From Chitinophaga filiformis (GTDB lineage: Bacteria; Bacteroidota; Bacteroidia; Chitinophagales; Chitinophagaceae), in NCBI RefSeq assembly GCF_900102545.1, contig NZ_FNBN01000004.1, positions 484,680 through 548,679 of the forward strand: a DNA stretch of 64,000 nucleotides. Reading direction: 5' to 3'. Position numbers and translations under genes: made by a program. Below are positions 53,772 to 62,374 of this stretch, piece by piece (position 1 is the first letter of the stretch; each line of letters starts with the position of its first letter). Under the pieces are notes generated by a model that worked only from the letters and a program-made list of their open reading frames with translations, did no database searches and had not been told where the DNA came from.

Positions 53772-55127
53772 TTACTTACCAGTGTTTTCAAACAGTTCTT
53801 TCTTCGGTACCACTCTTACCTTTTTACCCTGGTCAAGGTCTTTGGACACAGCGGAATAAGGAGCGCTGATCACTTTGTCGCCGGGTTTCAGGCCAGACAG
53901 TACTTCGATGTGGGCATCATCCTGCACACCGGTGGTTACAGTCACCAGTTTCACCGTCTTATCTGGCTGCAGTACGAAAACAACTTCTTTCAGGTCTTTA
54001 CCAGTTTCCTTTGCAGCTGCCAGATCTTCTTTCTTAGCACCTACTGCTTTGGAACTGTCAATGATATCGCGGGTGGTCACTGCGTTGATAGGCACTGCCA
54101 GTACATTGTTCTTCCTGCGGGTCTGGATATCTACGCTAGCGCTCATACCCGGGCGGAAAGGGAAGTTCTTCGGATGAGCAGGATCGATCAGATCCTTATA
54201 GCTGTCCGGCAGAATGCGGATATGTACGATATAGCTGGTTACCTGTTCTGCAGAAGAAGTTGAGGTAGAGGTACTGGTAGCCGCACCTTTGCTGGAGCTG
54301 GCTATCTGTGTTACAATACCTTTGAATTTACGGTCGCTGTAGGCGTCTACTTCTACGATAGCCGTATCATTATACTTTACACGGGGAATATCATTTTCTC
54401 CTACATCCACCTGCACTTCCATGATATTCAGATCAGCAATACGCATGATCTCTGTACCACTCATCTGACCCGTACCTACCACGCGTTCGCCTTTCTTGAC
54501 AGGCAGCAGAGATACCACACCACTCATTGGCGCCACGATAGTAGTACGTTTGAGGTTGGTGTTAGCTTCTGTCAATCCTGCCTTTGCGCTCTGCACCGCA
54601 AAACGGTTACTATTCACCTGCTCAGCAGCAGCGTTATAATCTGCCAGGGCGGAACGGTAAGTAGCTTCGGCTGTTTCGAATTCACTGCGTGACACTACTT
54701 TCTGTGCCAGCAGTTCCTTGTTACGGTCATAAGCAGCTTTGCTCTGTTCCAGTTTGGCTTTGAAAGCATTCAATGAAGCAGCGTAATTGGCCAGCTGGGC
54801 TTGTGCCTGGCTGAGGGAAGCAGTAGCCTTATCGCGTACAGAGCCGTATACATCGGCATAGATACGCGCCAGCACCTGTCCTTTTTGCACGGAATCTCCT
54901 TCCAGTACAGGGAGGTCTACAATTTCACCGGATACGTCAGAGCTGACCTTTACTTCTGTTTCAGGGTAGATCTTACCGCTGGCAGAAACCACCTCTATAA
55001 TAGTTTTTTGAGCGGCATCATCTACTGCCACTTTAATGCTGTCGTCCTTGCCGGCTTTACTTACGGCCACAATGACAACCAACAAAATAATGATCCCCAA
55101 GATCCAGAAAAGTGTCTTTCTCTTCAT
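53772..55127 (-). CDS. Periplasmic adaptor (HlyD/MacA-type membrane fusion protein)
   Basis: The 451-aa protein has one N-terminal membrane anchor (about 6-24), a barrel-sandwich half (about 57-90; SGEIVDLPVLEGDSVQKGQVLARI), a coiled-coil hairpin (about 95-195; SQAQAQLANYAASLNAFKAKLEQSKAAYDRN region), the second half (TIVAPMSGVVSLLPVKKGERV) and beta-barrel plus membrane-proximal domains. It links an inner-membrane ABC transporter to a TolC-like channel. Last gene of the operon, 33 bp after the channel gene. Confidence 0.92.
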   Translation of the reverse strand: MKRKTLFWILGIIILLVVIVAVSKAGKDDSIKVAVDDAAQKTIIEVVSASGKIYPETEVKVSSDVSGEIVDLPVLEGDSVQKGQVLARIYADVYGSVRDKATASLSQAQAQLANYAASLNAFKAKLEQSKAAYDRNKELLAQKVVSRSEFETAEATYRSALADYNAAAEQVNSNRFAVQSAKAGLTEANTNLKRTTIVAPMSGVVSLLPVKKGERVVGTGQMSGTEIMRIADLNIMEVQVDVGENDIPRVKYNDTAIVEVDAYSDRKFKGIVTQIASSSKGAATSTSTSTSSAEQVTSYIVHIRILPDSYKDLIDPAHPKNFPFRPGMSASVDIQTRRKNNVLAVPINAVTTRDIIDSSKAVGAKKEDLAAAKETGKDLKEVVFVLQPDKTVKLVTVTTGVQDDAHIEVLSGLKPGDKVISAPYSAVSKDLDQGKKVRVVPKKELFENTGK

Positions 55128-55160
55128 ATAAAACGGCGTATTTCAAAAGGAAGGGAGCTG

Positions 55161-56615
55161 CTACAGAGAGACTTTCTGATCTCTGTAAAACTCCAGTAGT
55201 TTCATTCTAAATATATATTCGTATTGGGCTGATACCTTATCAATCTGAGCTCGGAACAGGTTGTTTTGGGTAGTAATATAGTCAATTGTATTCATTAAAC
55301 CCAGATCGAACCGCTTGGTGGCAAAATCGTACGCACGCTGGGAAGACTCCACACCTTTCGATGCTGCGGAAAACTTCTGAATAGCTGCCATCGCGTTGGC
55401 ATGGGCAGTATAAATATCCCTGCGTAATTGCTGAAGGTCCTGGTCCAATGTCAGCTTTTGCGTTTCAATATTCAGTCTGGCCTGCTTTACTGCTGTTCTC
55501 TGTTGCCATCCATTCAGGATAGGAATATTCAGCGAAAGGCCTACCGACTGACGGAAGTTGTTGTTGATCTGATCGCTGAACGGAATGGTAACCAGTTTAT
55601 AACTAGGCGTCTGACCATTCGCTTTTACCGTATAGGTGGTTCCACCTATTGCTACCTCACCAATATCCTGAGAATAAGGCGTATATCCTGTAATTACCTG
55701 GTTTTTCGCACTGTTGGCGTAACTGGTGTTCAGGTTACCGGATGCAGACAGGCTTGGATACAACAGCCCTTTCTGGGAGGCCAAAGTACGCTCCTGTGAT
55801 TTTATCCTTAACAGGTCTCCTTTTATTCCGGGATTGTTTGTCTGCGCCGCACTGAAAACCATTTCGGGGTCTACTTCATCCAGGCGGGGAATAGGTATTG
55901 ATGTAACATCACCAGGTATCTGCGGCACATAAGGCACGTCAAATCCCAGGTTCAGATAGGCTTTCATTTCTAAGGTAGACATGATCACATTGTTCTGTGC
56001 TGTGATCAGGTTTACACTGTCATTCGCCAGTTTGGTTTCCAGGTCAGCCTGGTCACTTTCCGGTTTGGAACCGGCAATCACCAGTTTCTTAGTATTCTCC
56101 AGCTGGGAAGCGGTTAGTTTTACCTGCAGCTCGCTGATATGCACCTGTTCCATATTGAGCAGGATCTGTAAAAAAGCTGCCGCAATATTGAAGGCCACAT
56201 TATTCTTAGCTCTCTCCAGGTAACGATTCTGTGCCTGTGCTTCATAACTGTTGGCGGCTATCAGGTTACGACGGTAGAACCAGTTGAAGATATTCACATT
56301 GGCACTCACCCCGGCGCCGAGGTTGAAATAAGACTGGGTAATGATCGTATTGGTATACGGGTCAATGTTACGGCCGGAACCATAAGTGGCCTGCACTCCT
56401 GTGCTGAGGGTAGGGATCTGCGCCAACTTGCTCTGCTGGTACGTCAATGCTGCAAAACGCTTTTGCACGTCTTGTTGCTTGATCGATATGTTGTTTGCCA
56501 GCGCATAATCTACAGAACGTTGCAGTGTCCAGGTGTCCTGCGCCTTAACGGTCGCAGAGTTAGCAAACAAGATGCACAGTGCCAGGATACATCCCGGGAT
56601 TTTGGATATTTTCAT
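55161..56615 (-). CDS. TolC-like outer-membrane efflux channel
   Basis: From ATG 56615 the 484-aa product has a signal peptide (MKISKIPGCILALCILFANS, cleavage near VKA) and two OEP repeats of long helices and strands (WTLQRSVDYALANNISIKQQ near the start; GLSLNIPILNGWQQRTAVKQA and AYDFATKRFDLGLMNTIDYI later). It forms the outer-membrane part of the tripartite exporter with the adaptor downstream. The frame is open to 56651 but that start lacks a signal peptide. Confidence 0.92.
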   Translation of the reverse strand: MKISKIPGCILALCILFANSATVKAQDTWTLQRSVDYALANNISIKQQDVQKRFAALTYQQSKLAQIPTLSTGVQATYGSGRNIDPYTNTIITQSYFNLGAGVSANVNIFNWFYRRNLIAANSYEAQAQNRYLERAKNNVAFNIAAAFLQILLNMEQVHISELQVKLTASQLENTKKLVIAGSKPESDQADLETKLANDSVNLITAQNNVIMSTLEMKAYLNLGFDVPYVPQIPGDVTSIPIPRLDEVDPEMVFSAAQTNNPGIKGDLLRIKSQERTLASQKGLLYPSLSASGNLNTSYANSAKNQVITGYTPYSQDIGEVAIGGTTYTVKANGQTPSYKLVTIPFSDQINNNFRQSVGLSLNIPILNGWQQRTAVKQARLNIETQKLTLDQDLQQLRRDIYTAHANAMAAIQKFSAASKGVESSQRAYDFATKRFDLGLMNTIDYITTQNNLFRAQIDKVSAQYEYIFRMKLLEFYRDQKVSL

Positions 56616-56694
56616 GACCTTCCAAAAATATAATAATTGTGATGATAACATAAATAAATTCTTTATGAATGGCGTAAAATATTCTTAAACAAAC

Positions 56695-56772
56695 AATTCC
56701 CGACACCGGGATCATTACCAGACCCAGTGCCTGCGCACAACAGCTTGATAAGATTACCTGACGTCGGGAATT
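56695..56772. repeat. Long-spaced inverted repeat between ATPase and TolC genes
   Basis: AATTCCCGAC at 56695-56704 and GTCGGGAATT at 56763-56772 are perfect complements 58 nt apart. It lies in the 169-bp gap between the ATPase stop and the TolC start on the - strand, so it could be an attenuator or mRNA-stabilising structure that sets the ratio of the two halves of the operon. Confidence 0.5.
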
Positions 56773-56784
56773 ACCTGTAAGAAA

Positions 56785-57447
56785 TTATGCGATTTTCCCG
56801 TCACGGATCTGTATGATCCTGTGACCGTAAGTTGCATTAAGTTCGGAGTGCGTTACCTGAACTATCGTAATCTTATCTTTTTCGTTTAATTGCTTGAAAA
56901 GTTCCATGATCTCTTTCGCCTGGTCTGAATGAAGGTTACCTGTTGGTTCATCCGCCAGGATCACTTTGGGTTCTCCTACCAGTGCGCGGGCAATGCCCAC
57001 CAGCTGCTGCTGTCCACCTGATAACTGATTAGGGAACAGGTCTTTCTTAGCCACAATATTGAAGCGGTCCAGGATATCGGCTACACGGCTTTTCCGTTCA
57101 GCTGCCGGCATGTTCTTATACAATAAGGGCGTCTCAATATTTTCATACACCGTCAGCTCGTCTATCAGATGGTAGGCCTGGAATACAAATCCTATAGCGC
57201 CACGGTGCAACTGCGTACGTTTCTTTTCATTCATTTTATGCACCGGCTCCCCGTCAAACAGGTACTCCCCCTGAGAAGGTTCTTCCAGTAATCCTAATAT
57301 ATGTAGCAGGGTAGATTTGCCGGAACCCGAAGGTCCCATAATAGATACAAACTCTCCTTCAAAGATTCTGAGATCAATATCTCTTAATATTTCGTTCTTA
57401 CCAAATCCTACCGGATAATGCTTGGAGATATGCTTTAACTGTATCAT
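56785..57447 (-). CDS. ABC transporter ATPase, MacB/LolD type
   Basis: The 220-aa ATPase has Walker A GPSGSGKST (38-46), Q-loop FVFQAYHL, signature LSGGQQQ, Walker B VILADEPTGNL and H-loop VTHS. The QLSGGQQQLVGIARAL and ADEPTGNL combination is typical of MacB/LolD mechanotransmission exporters. It is the only ATPase in this part of the window and probably serves the large permeases upstream. Start is ATG 57447, 73 bp after the first permease. Confidence 0.93.
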   Translation of the reverse strand: MIQLKHISKHYPVGFGKNEILRDIDLRIFEGEFVSIMGPSGSGKSTLLHILGLLEEPSQGEYLFDGEPVHKMNEKKRTQLHRGAIGFVFQAYHLIDELTVYENIETPLLYKNMPAAERKSRVADILDRFNIVAKKDLFPNQLSGGQQQLVGIARALVGEPKVILADEPTGNLHSDQAKEIMELFKQLNEKDKITIVQVTHSELNATYGHRIIQIRDGKIA

Positions 57448-57520
57448 TAGTATATGCTGTTTTAGTAGTTTAGCCGGCCCAGTCCTCCCCGGTTGCCGGT
57501 CGTTTATGTTTCAATATAAT

Positions 57521-59863
57521 CTATTCTGTTCTTAATGCCTTTACAGGATTCATGGATGCCGCTTTTACTGATTGTATACTCACAGTTAGCAGCGCTATCA
57601 CAATGGCAATCATACCTGCCAGCAGATAAATCCACCAGTCCATTGATATCCGGTAAGTATAATTCTCCAGCCATTTCATCATAACGTACCAGGCTATGGG
57701 ACTTGCTACCAGGATAGCTATCAGCACCGGTTTCAGGAACTCTTTTGACAGCAGCACCGTTACCTGCGCAATGCCGGCTCCCAGTACCTTGCGGATACCT
57801 ATTTCCTTCTTTCTGCGGGCGGCAGCAAATACAGACAATCCTAACAGACCAAGACAACTGATGATAATAGCCAGCGTTGCAAATACGTTGATCAATGCTC
57901 CCAGTACCTGTTCGTAGGCGTATTTACGTTTGTATGTCTCGTCAACGAACGTATATTCAAATGGATAGTCTGGATTAAAAGAGTGGTATACCTTTTCTAT
58001 CCGCTGCAGACATTCACTTACAGACAACTGCGGATTGAGCTTCATGGTGATACTACCTCTCCATGAGGGATTGAATGGAATAACAACAGGTGATGCCGGC
58101 ATATAGGATTTCATCCATACAAAGTCTTTTACGATACCTACAATAGTTCTATCTTGTCCATTTATGCGTACCTGCTGTCCCAATACTGGCTCCTTAAGAT
58201 GCATGGTCTTTACGGCGGTTTCATTCAGCATCAGCGACAGCGAATCGCCGGCAGAAAGGAAGTCGCGTCCTTCCTTTAAAGTAAGGCCAAACGTTGAGAT
58301 GAAATGTTCTGTTGCTGTAACAACACCGAAATTGATATTCTCTTCACCAGCTAACTGACCTGGCCATTTCAGCGCCCACATACTGGCGCCGGCATTTGTG
58401 ATGGGAGACATCAGCACACTCCCGTTCACAGCAGCACCAGACCTGATCGCTTCCTGCAGGAAGGCATCATAGTTTTCATAGACCTTTCCTTCCAGCTGTA
58501 CATCTACCAGTCCTTTAGGATCATACCCTATCGGCTGGTTACGTATAAAGCTGATCTGCCTGTATATTACGATGGTTACAATGATTAATATAATAGCCAG
58601 GGTGAACTGGAACATCACCAACACCTGCCTTGGCCGGGAATTACCCCTGACCTCTACTAACCCTCCTTTCAATACCTTAATAGGTTTGAATGCAGACAAT
58701 ACAAAGGCGGGATAACTACCCGAGATGGCAGCGGTAAACAATGCCAGTATTATAATAGCCAGCCAGAAAGAGAGTGGCGCCTGTGATAACTTTAGCGAGC
58801 TTCCGGTAAGCGTATTAAATGTTGGCAGCATGCCCCACATCAGTAGCAACGCCAGTATGAGGGAGATCATTACGAGTAGCATCGACTCACTCATAAACTG
58901 CCCGATCAGCATTTTCCTGTTAGCCCCTACCGCCTTTCTCACACCTACTTCCCTGGCACGACGCTCACTCTGCGCTGTACTGAGATTCATAAAGTTCACA
59001 CAGGCTATCAGCAGGATACCTAATCCCAGTAAAGCAAACAAACGTACAGATGCTATCTCTCCGCCGGTAATTTTACCTCCCTTTATCTCGCTATATAATC
59101 TCCATTTACTCATGCCATGCAGCAAAAGATAACTGGTAGCAGGAATAACTGCGCTCTGTTCGTGCAGTACATTCCTGATTTTGCGTTCAACTACTGCAGG
59201 ATCGACCGCTGGCGGCAACTGTACAAATGTGTTAACACCAAAATTCCCCCATTCTTCGTTCCGCACCCATAACTCCATGCTTCTGAACAGGGCCCAGCTT
59301 GCTAAGTAGGAGAACTGAAAAGTAGAATTTCGGGGCGGGTCTTTTACCACTGCTGTAACAATCAACGGACGATGTATATCGACATTTACTATCTGGCCTA
59401 CCGGCTCTGCATTGCCAAATAATTTCCGGGCGGTACTCTCCGTAAGAATAATGGAATTTTCTTCTGTCAGCTTTGCCTGTCCTTTTATAATCGGGAAGGT
59501 AAATACCTCCAGGAAGGTAGGATCGGCATAGAAACCTGACAGCTTTAAAGACTTGTCGCCCACTTTCAGCAAGTGAGGAGTCGGATAAGATGTGCGTATT
59601 ACCTCTTTGATCTCCGGCGTACTCTTTTGCAGGAAAGGACCTAAAGGAACCGGCGTATTAGCGCCTCCATCATCCCCCACCTTCAGCTGATAGATATAGC
59701 GGTTATTTTTATGAAAGTCGTCATAACTGAACTGGAACAGAACGTACAGGATCAGCGTGAAACTTACGGCCATTCCAATGCCAAGGCCTGCCATATTAAT
59801 GGAAGAGAACACGCGGTTCCTCCATAAATTCCTCCAGGCTATTTTCAGATAATTCTTTATCAT
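57521..59863 (-). CDS. Large MacB/FtsX-type ABC permease 1
   Basis: From ATG 59863 the protein has 780 residues and starts MIKNYLKIAWRNLWRNRVFS, the usual start of these Bacteroidota permeases. It has two copies of a MacB periplasmic core plus FtsX module: TM1 near 20, three TMs at about 270-400 (EVGVRKAVGANRKMLIGQF), TM near 425, and a C-terminal three-TM block with KEIGIRKVLGAGIAQVTVLLSKEF. Such permeases move lipids or peptides from the periplasm using the partner ATPase. The frame is open to 59923 but the homologous starts of permeases 2 and 1 support 59863. Confidence 0.9.
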   Translation of the reverse strand: MIKNYLKIAWRNLWRNRVFSSINMAGLGIGMAVSFTLILYVLFQFSYDDFHKNNRYIYQLKVGDDGGANTPVPLGPFLQKSTPEIKEVIRTSYPTPHLLKVGDKSLKLSGFYADPTFLEVFTFPIIKGQAKLTEENSIILTESTARKLFGNAEPVGQIVNVDIHRPLIVTAVVKDPPRNSTFQFSYLASWALFRSMELWVRNEEWGNFGVNTFVQLPPAVDPAVVERKIRNVLHEQSAVIPATSYLLLHGMSKWRLYSEIKGGKITGGEIASVRLFALLGLGILLIACVNFMNLSTAQSERRAREVGVRKAVGANRKMLIGQFMSESMLLVMISLILALLLMWGMLPTFNTLTGSSLKLSQAPLSFWLAIIILALFTAAISGSYPAFVLSAFKPIKVLKGGLVEVRGNSRPRQVLVMFQFTLAIILIIVTIVIYRQISFIRNQPIGYDPKGLVDVQLEGKVYENYDAFLQEAIRSGAAVNGSVLMSPITNAGASMWALKWPGQLAGEENINFGVVTATEHFISTFGLTLKEGRDFLSAGDSLSLMLNETAVKTMHLKEPVLGQQVRINGQDRTIVGIVKDFVWMKSYMPASPVVIPFNPSWRGSITMKLNPQLSVSECLQRIEKVYHSFNPDYPFEYTFVDETYKRKYAYEQVLGALINVFATLAIIISCLGLLGLSVFAAARRKKEIGIRKVLGAGIAQVTVLLSKEFLKPVLIAILVASPIAWYVMMKWLENYTYRISMDWWIYLLAGMIAIVIALLTVSIQSVKAASMNPVKALRTE

Positions 59864-59966
59864 AAAGTCGCTTTTTTTTAAGTAATTAAAAGCTATGGGC
59901 GGGTAGACACCTGCCCATGACACATTTCACTTGTCATATTTAAACGTAACTACTAAAGAAACTTTC

Positions 59967-62354
59967 TTACTCGGTGCGTAATGACTTCACCGGATTGGTC
60001 ATTGCTGCCTTCATGGTTTGTATGCTGACCGTAGCCAGTGCGATAACCACCGCTACACAACCAGCTGCCAGGAATACCCACCACGGTACATCAATACGGT
60101 AGGCGAAATCCTTCAACCACTGGTACATCAGGTACCAGGCCAGTGGTGTGGCCACCAGCAGGGCAATGGCTATCAGCTTAATGAAATCAGTAGACAGCAA
60201 CAACAGAATATTGTTAACGGAAGCCCCCAATACTTTCCGGATACCAATCTCTTTGGTGCGCTGTATTACGATATAAGAGATCAATCCCAACAATCCCAGT
60301 GTGGCAAGGAAAATAGCCAGGATGGCGAATGTCAGTACCAGCTGACCGAAACGGAAGTCGCCCCGGTACTGGCGGTCGAAATCATCATCCACAAAGAAAT
60401 AATTAAACCGTCCTTCCGGTACATACCTGTTATATATAGCTTCTACACCGGCAATAACCTTTTTGGCATCTTTAGGACTAACAGTAATCGTCATGGGAAC
60501 AAACGCTTCCGGCTCAATACGCAATGTCAGTGGAGACACAGCCTCTTTCAGGGAGCGGTAGTTAAAATTCTTAATCACGCCAATGATGGTTCCCTTTCTT
60601 CCCCACTGGTCGAATTTCTTTCCAATGATCTCTTCCGGTTTGCTATACCCCAGCGAGGATACAACCGCTTCATTTACAAGCATCGCCTGCGTACTGTCTG
60701 TCGCCATTTGAGGAGAGAATGCACGTCCGGCCAGCACTTTGATCTCGTATTGCTTGATGAAGTCATAGTCTATAAAGTACAGGTTAATGTTGCTGGCCTG
60801 CATTTCGCCATTCTTCATCTCGATATTACTATATGCAGAGTTCTGGAACCTGCCCGGTATGGCAGATGAGAACGTGGCGCCGGAGACACCCTGTACATTC
60901 AATACCTGTTGCCTGATATCAAACCATTTCTCTTTCATATTATCGACACCACCAAACTCCACTACCAGCTGTTGGTCTTTCTTAAATCCGAGATCGCGGC
61001 TCTGCAGGTATAATAACTGGTAATAAACGATCATTACGCCTGCTATCAATACAATCGTGATAACGAACTGGAACACCACCAATCCTCTTCTCAGGAACAG
61101 TCCTTTGTTACTGCTGCTGAAAGCGCCTTTCAGCACGACTACCGGTTTATAAGAAGACAATACGAGTGCAGGATAAATACCTGCCAGTAAGCCCACAGCT
61201 ATCGCAATGAACAGAAACCATCCGATAGTGCCGGTAAGGAATATATTGTATGCTATTTCTTTTCCCGCCAGCAGGTTAAAAGGTGGCAGCAATAACTGGC
61301 TCAGGGCCACTGACAACACAAAAGCGAATAAGCTGAGCAACAAAGTCTCACACAGGAACTGGAAGGTGAGCTGTGACTCATAAGCCCCTACCGATTTCCG
61401 TACCCCTACTTCTCTTGCTCTCTCTGTTGCCCTGGCAGTAGCGAGGTTCACAAAGTTGATAACAGCTATCAGGAGGATGAAAACAGCCACGATGGAGAAT
61501 ATGTATATATTGGTAATACTTCCCTTTACAGCAGCAGGTCTTTTCGAAGTCATGTATACATCTTTCAGGCGTTCCAGGTGTAATGTGTAATACATGTTGT
61601 TCCTCTTCATCGTGCTTCCTATATGGCTTTCCATAAAGGCAGGCAGCTTCTTCTCCAGTTTGGCGGCATCAGCACCCGGTGCCAGCAGCAGGTATGTGAG
61701 CATACCAAAATTGCCCCATGATTCGGTAAGGTTCTGTCCCATTCTTTCGGCAGTAGCCATAGAGATCACCATGTCAAAAGGCAGATGGGAATTCTCAGGC
61801 ACGTCCTTCATCAATCCTGTTACCTTGATGGTGACTTTTCCTCCATCCATCTGAAAAGTCTTACCCATAGGATCTGCTGATCCGAAATATTTCTTTGCCT
61901 TGCTTTCTGTCAATACAGCGGTAAAAGGCTCTGCCAATGCATTCTTTGCGGTGCCTCTTATCAGCTGGAATGAGAATATATCAAATAAGGTAGAATCAGC
62001 CATCGCCACTCTATCCTCATCGTACTTATTACTGCCGATGGTGACCAGTGCATTTTGCAGGTTTATCCTGACAGATGAAACTACTTCTGGGAAATCTGCC
62101 TTGATATTAGGTCCCATGGGCGCAGAGGTGATGTCTGCTTCTATCAGTTCAGTCGGTGTCTTTACATCTGTCACCACCCTGTAGATCCTGTCTTTATTCT
62201 TGTGGAACGAGTCATAGCTTAACTCAAAACGCACGTACATAAATATCAGGAAGCAGCAGGTCATACCTATTGTCAGCCCCAGTATATTGATGAAGGAGTA
62301 GAATTTCTGTTTTCGAATATTCCTCCAGGCAATCTTCAGATAATTCTTGATCAT
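59967..62354 (-). CDS. Large MacB/FtsX-type ABC permease 2
   Basis: The 795-aa paralogue of permease 1 starts MIKNYLKIAWRNIRKQKFYS. It has the first FtsX block with REVGVRKSVGAYESQLTFQF and the last with KEIGIRKVLGASVNNILLLLSTDF, and ends NPVKSLRTE like the others. It lies 103 bp upstream of permease 1 and 20 bp downstream of permease 3 on the - strand. Confidence 0.92.
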   Translation of the reverse strand: MIKNYLKIAWRNIRKQKFYSFINILGLTIGMTCCFLIFMYVRFELSYDSFHKNKDRIYRVVTDVKTPTELIEADITSAPMGPNIKADFPEVVSSVRINLQNALVTIGSNKYDEDRVAMADSTLFDIFSFQLIRGTAKNALAEPFTAVLTESKAKKYFGSADPMGKTFQMDGGKVTIKVTGLMKDVPENSHLPFDMVISMATAERMGQNLTESWGNFGMLTYLLLAPGADAAKLEKKLPAFMESHIGSTMKRNNMYYTLHLERLKDVYMTSKRPAAVKGSITNIYIFSIVAVFILLIAVINFVNLATARATERAREVGVRKSVGAYESQLTFQFLCETLLLSLFAFVLSVALSQLLLPPFNLLAGKEIAYNIFLTGTIGWFLFIAIAVGLLAGIYPALVLSSYKPVVVLKGAFSSSNKGLFLRRGLVVFQFVITIVLIAGVMIVYYQLLYLQSRDLGFKKDQQLVVEFGGVDNMKEKWFDIRQQVLNVQGVSGATFSSAIPGRFQNSAYSNIEMKNGEMQASNINLYFIDYDFIKQYEIKVLAGRAFSPQMATDSTQAMLVNEAVVSSLGYSKPEEIIGKKFDQWGRKGTIIGVIKNFNYRSLKEAVSPLTLRIEPEAFVPMTITVSPKDAKKVIAGVEAIYNRYVPEGRFNYFFVDDDFDRQYRGDFRFGQLVLTFAILAIFLATLGLLGLISYIVIQRTKEIGIRKVLGASVNNILLLLSTDFIKLIAIALLVATPLAWYLMYQWLKDFAYRIDVPWWVFLAAGCVAVVIALATVSIQTMKAAMTNPVKSLRTE

Positions 62355-62374
62355 ACAGTTCTTTTTACGGTTGG

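Noticed and set aside
60018-60869. 283-aa + strand frame over permease 2
   Set aside because: The opposite strand carries a full-length permease with conserved FtsX motifs; the + strand product has no recognisable domain.
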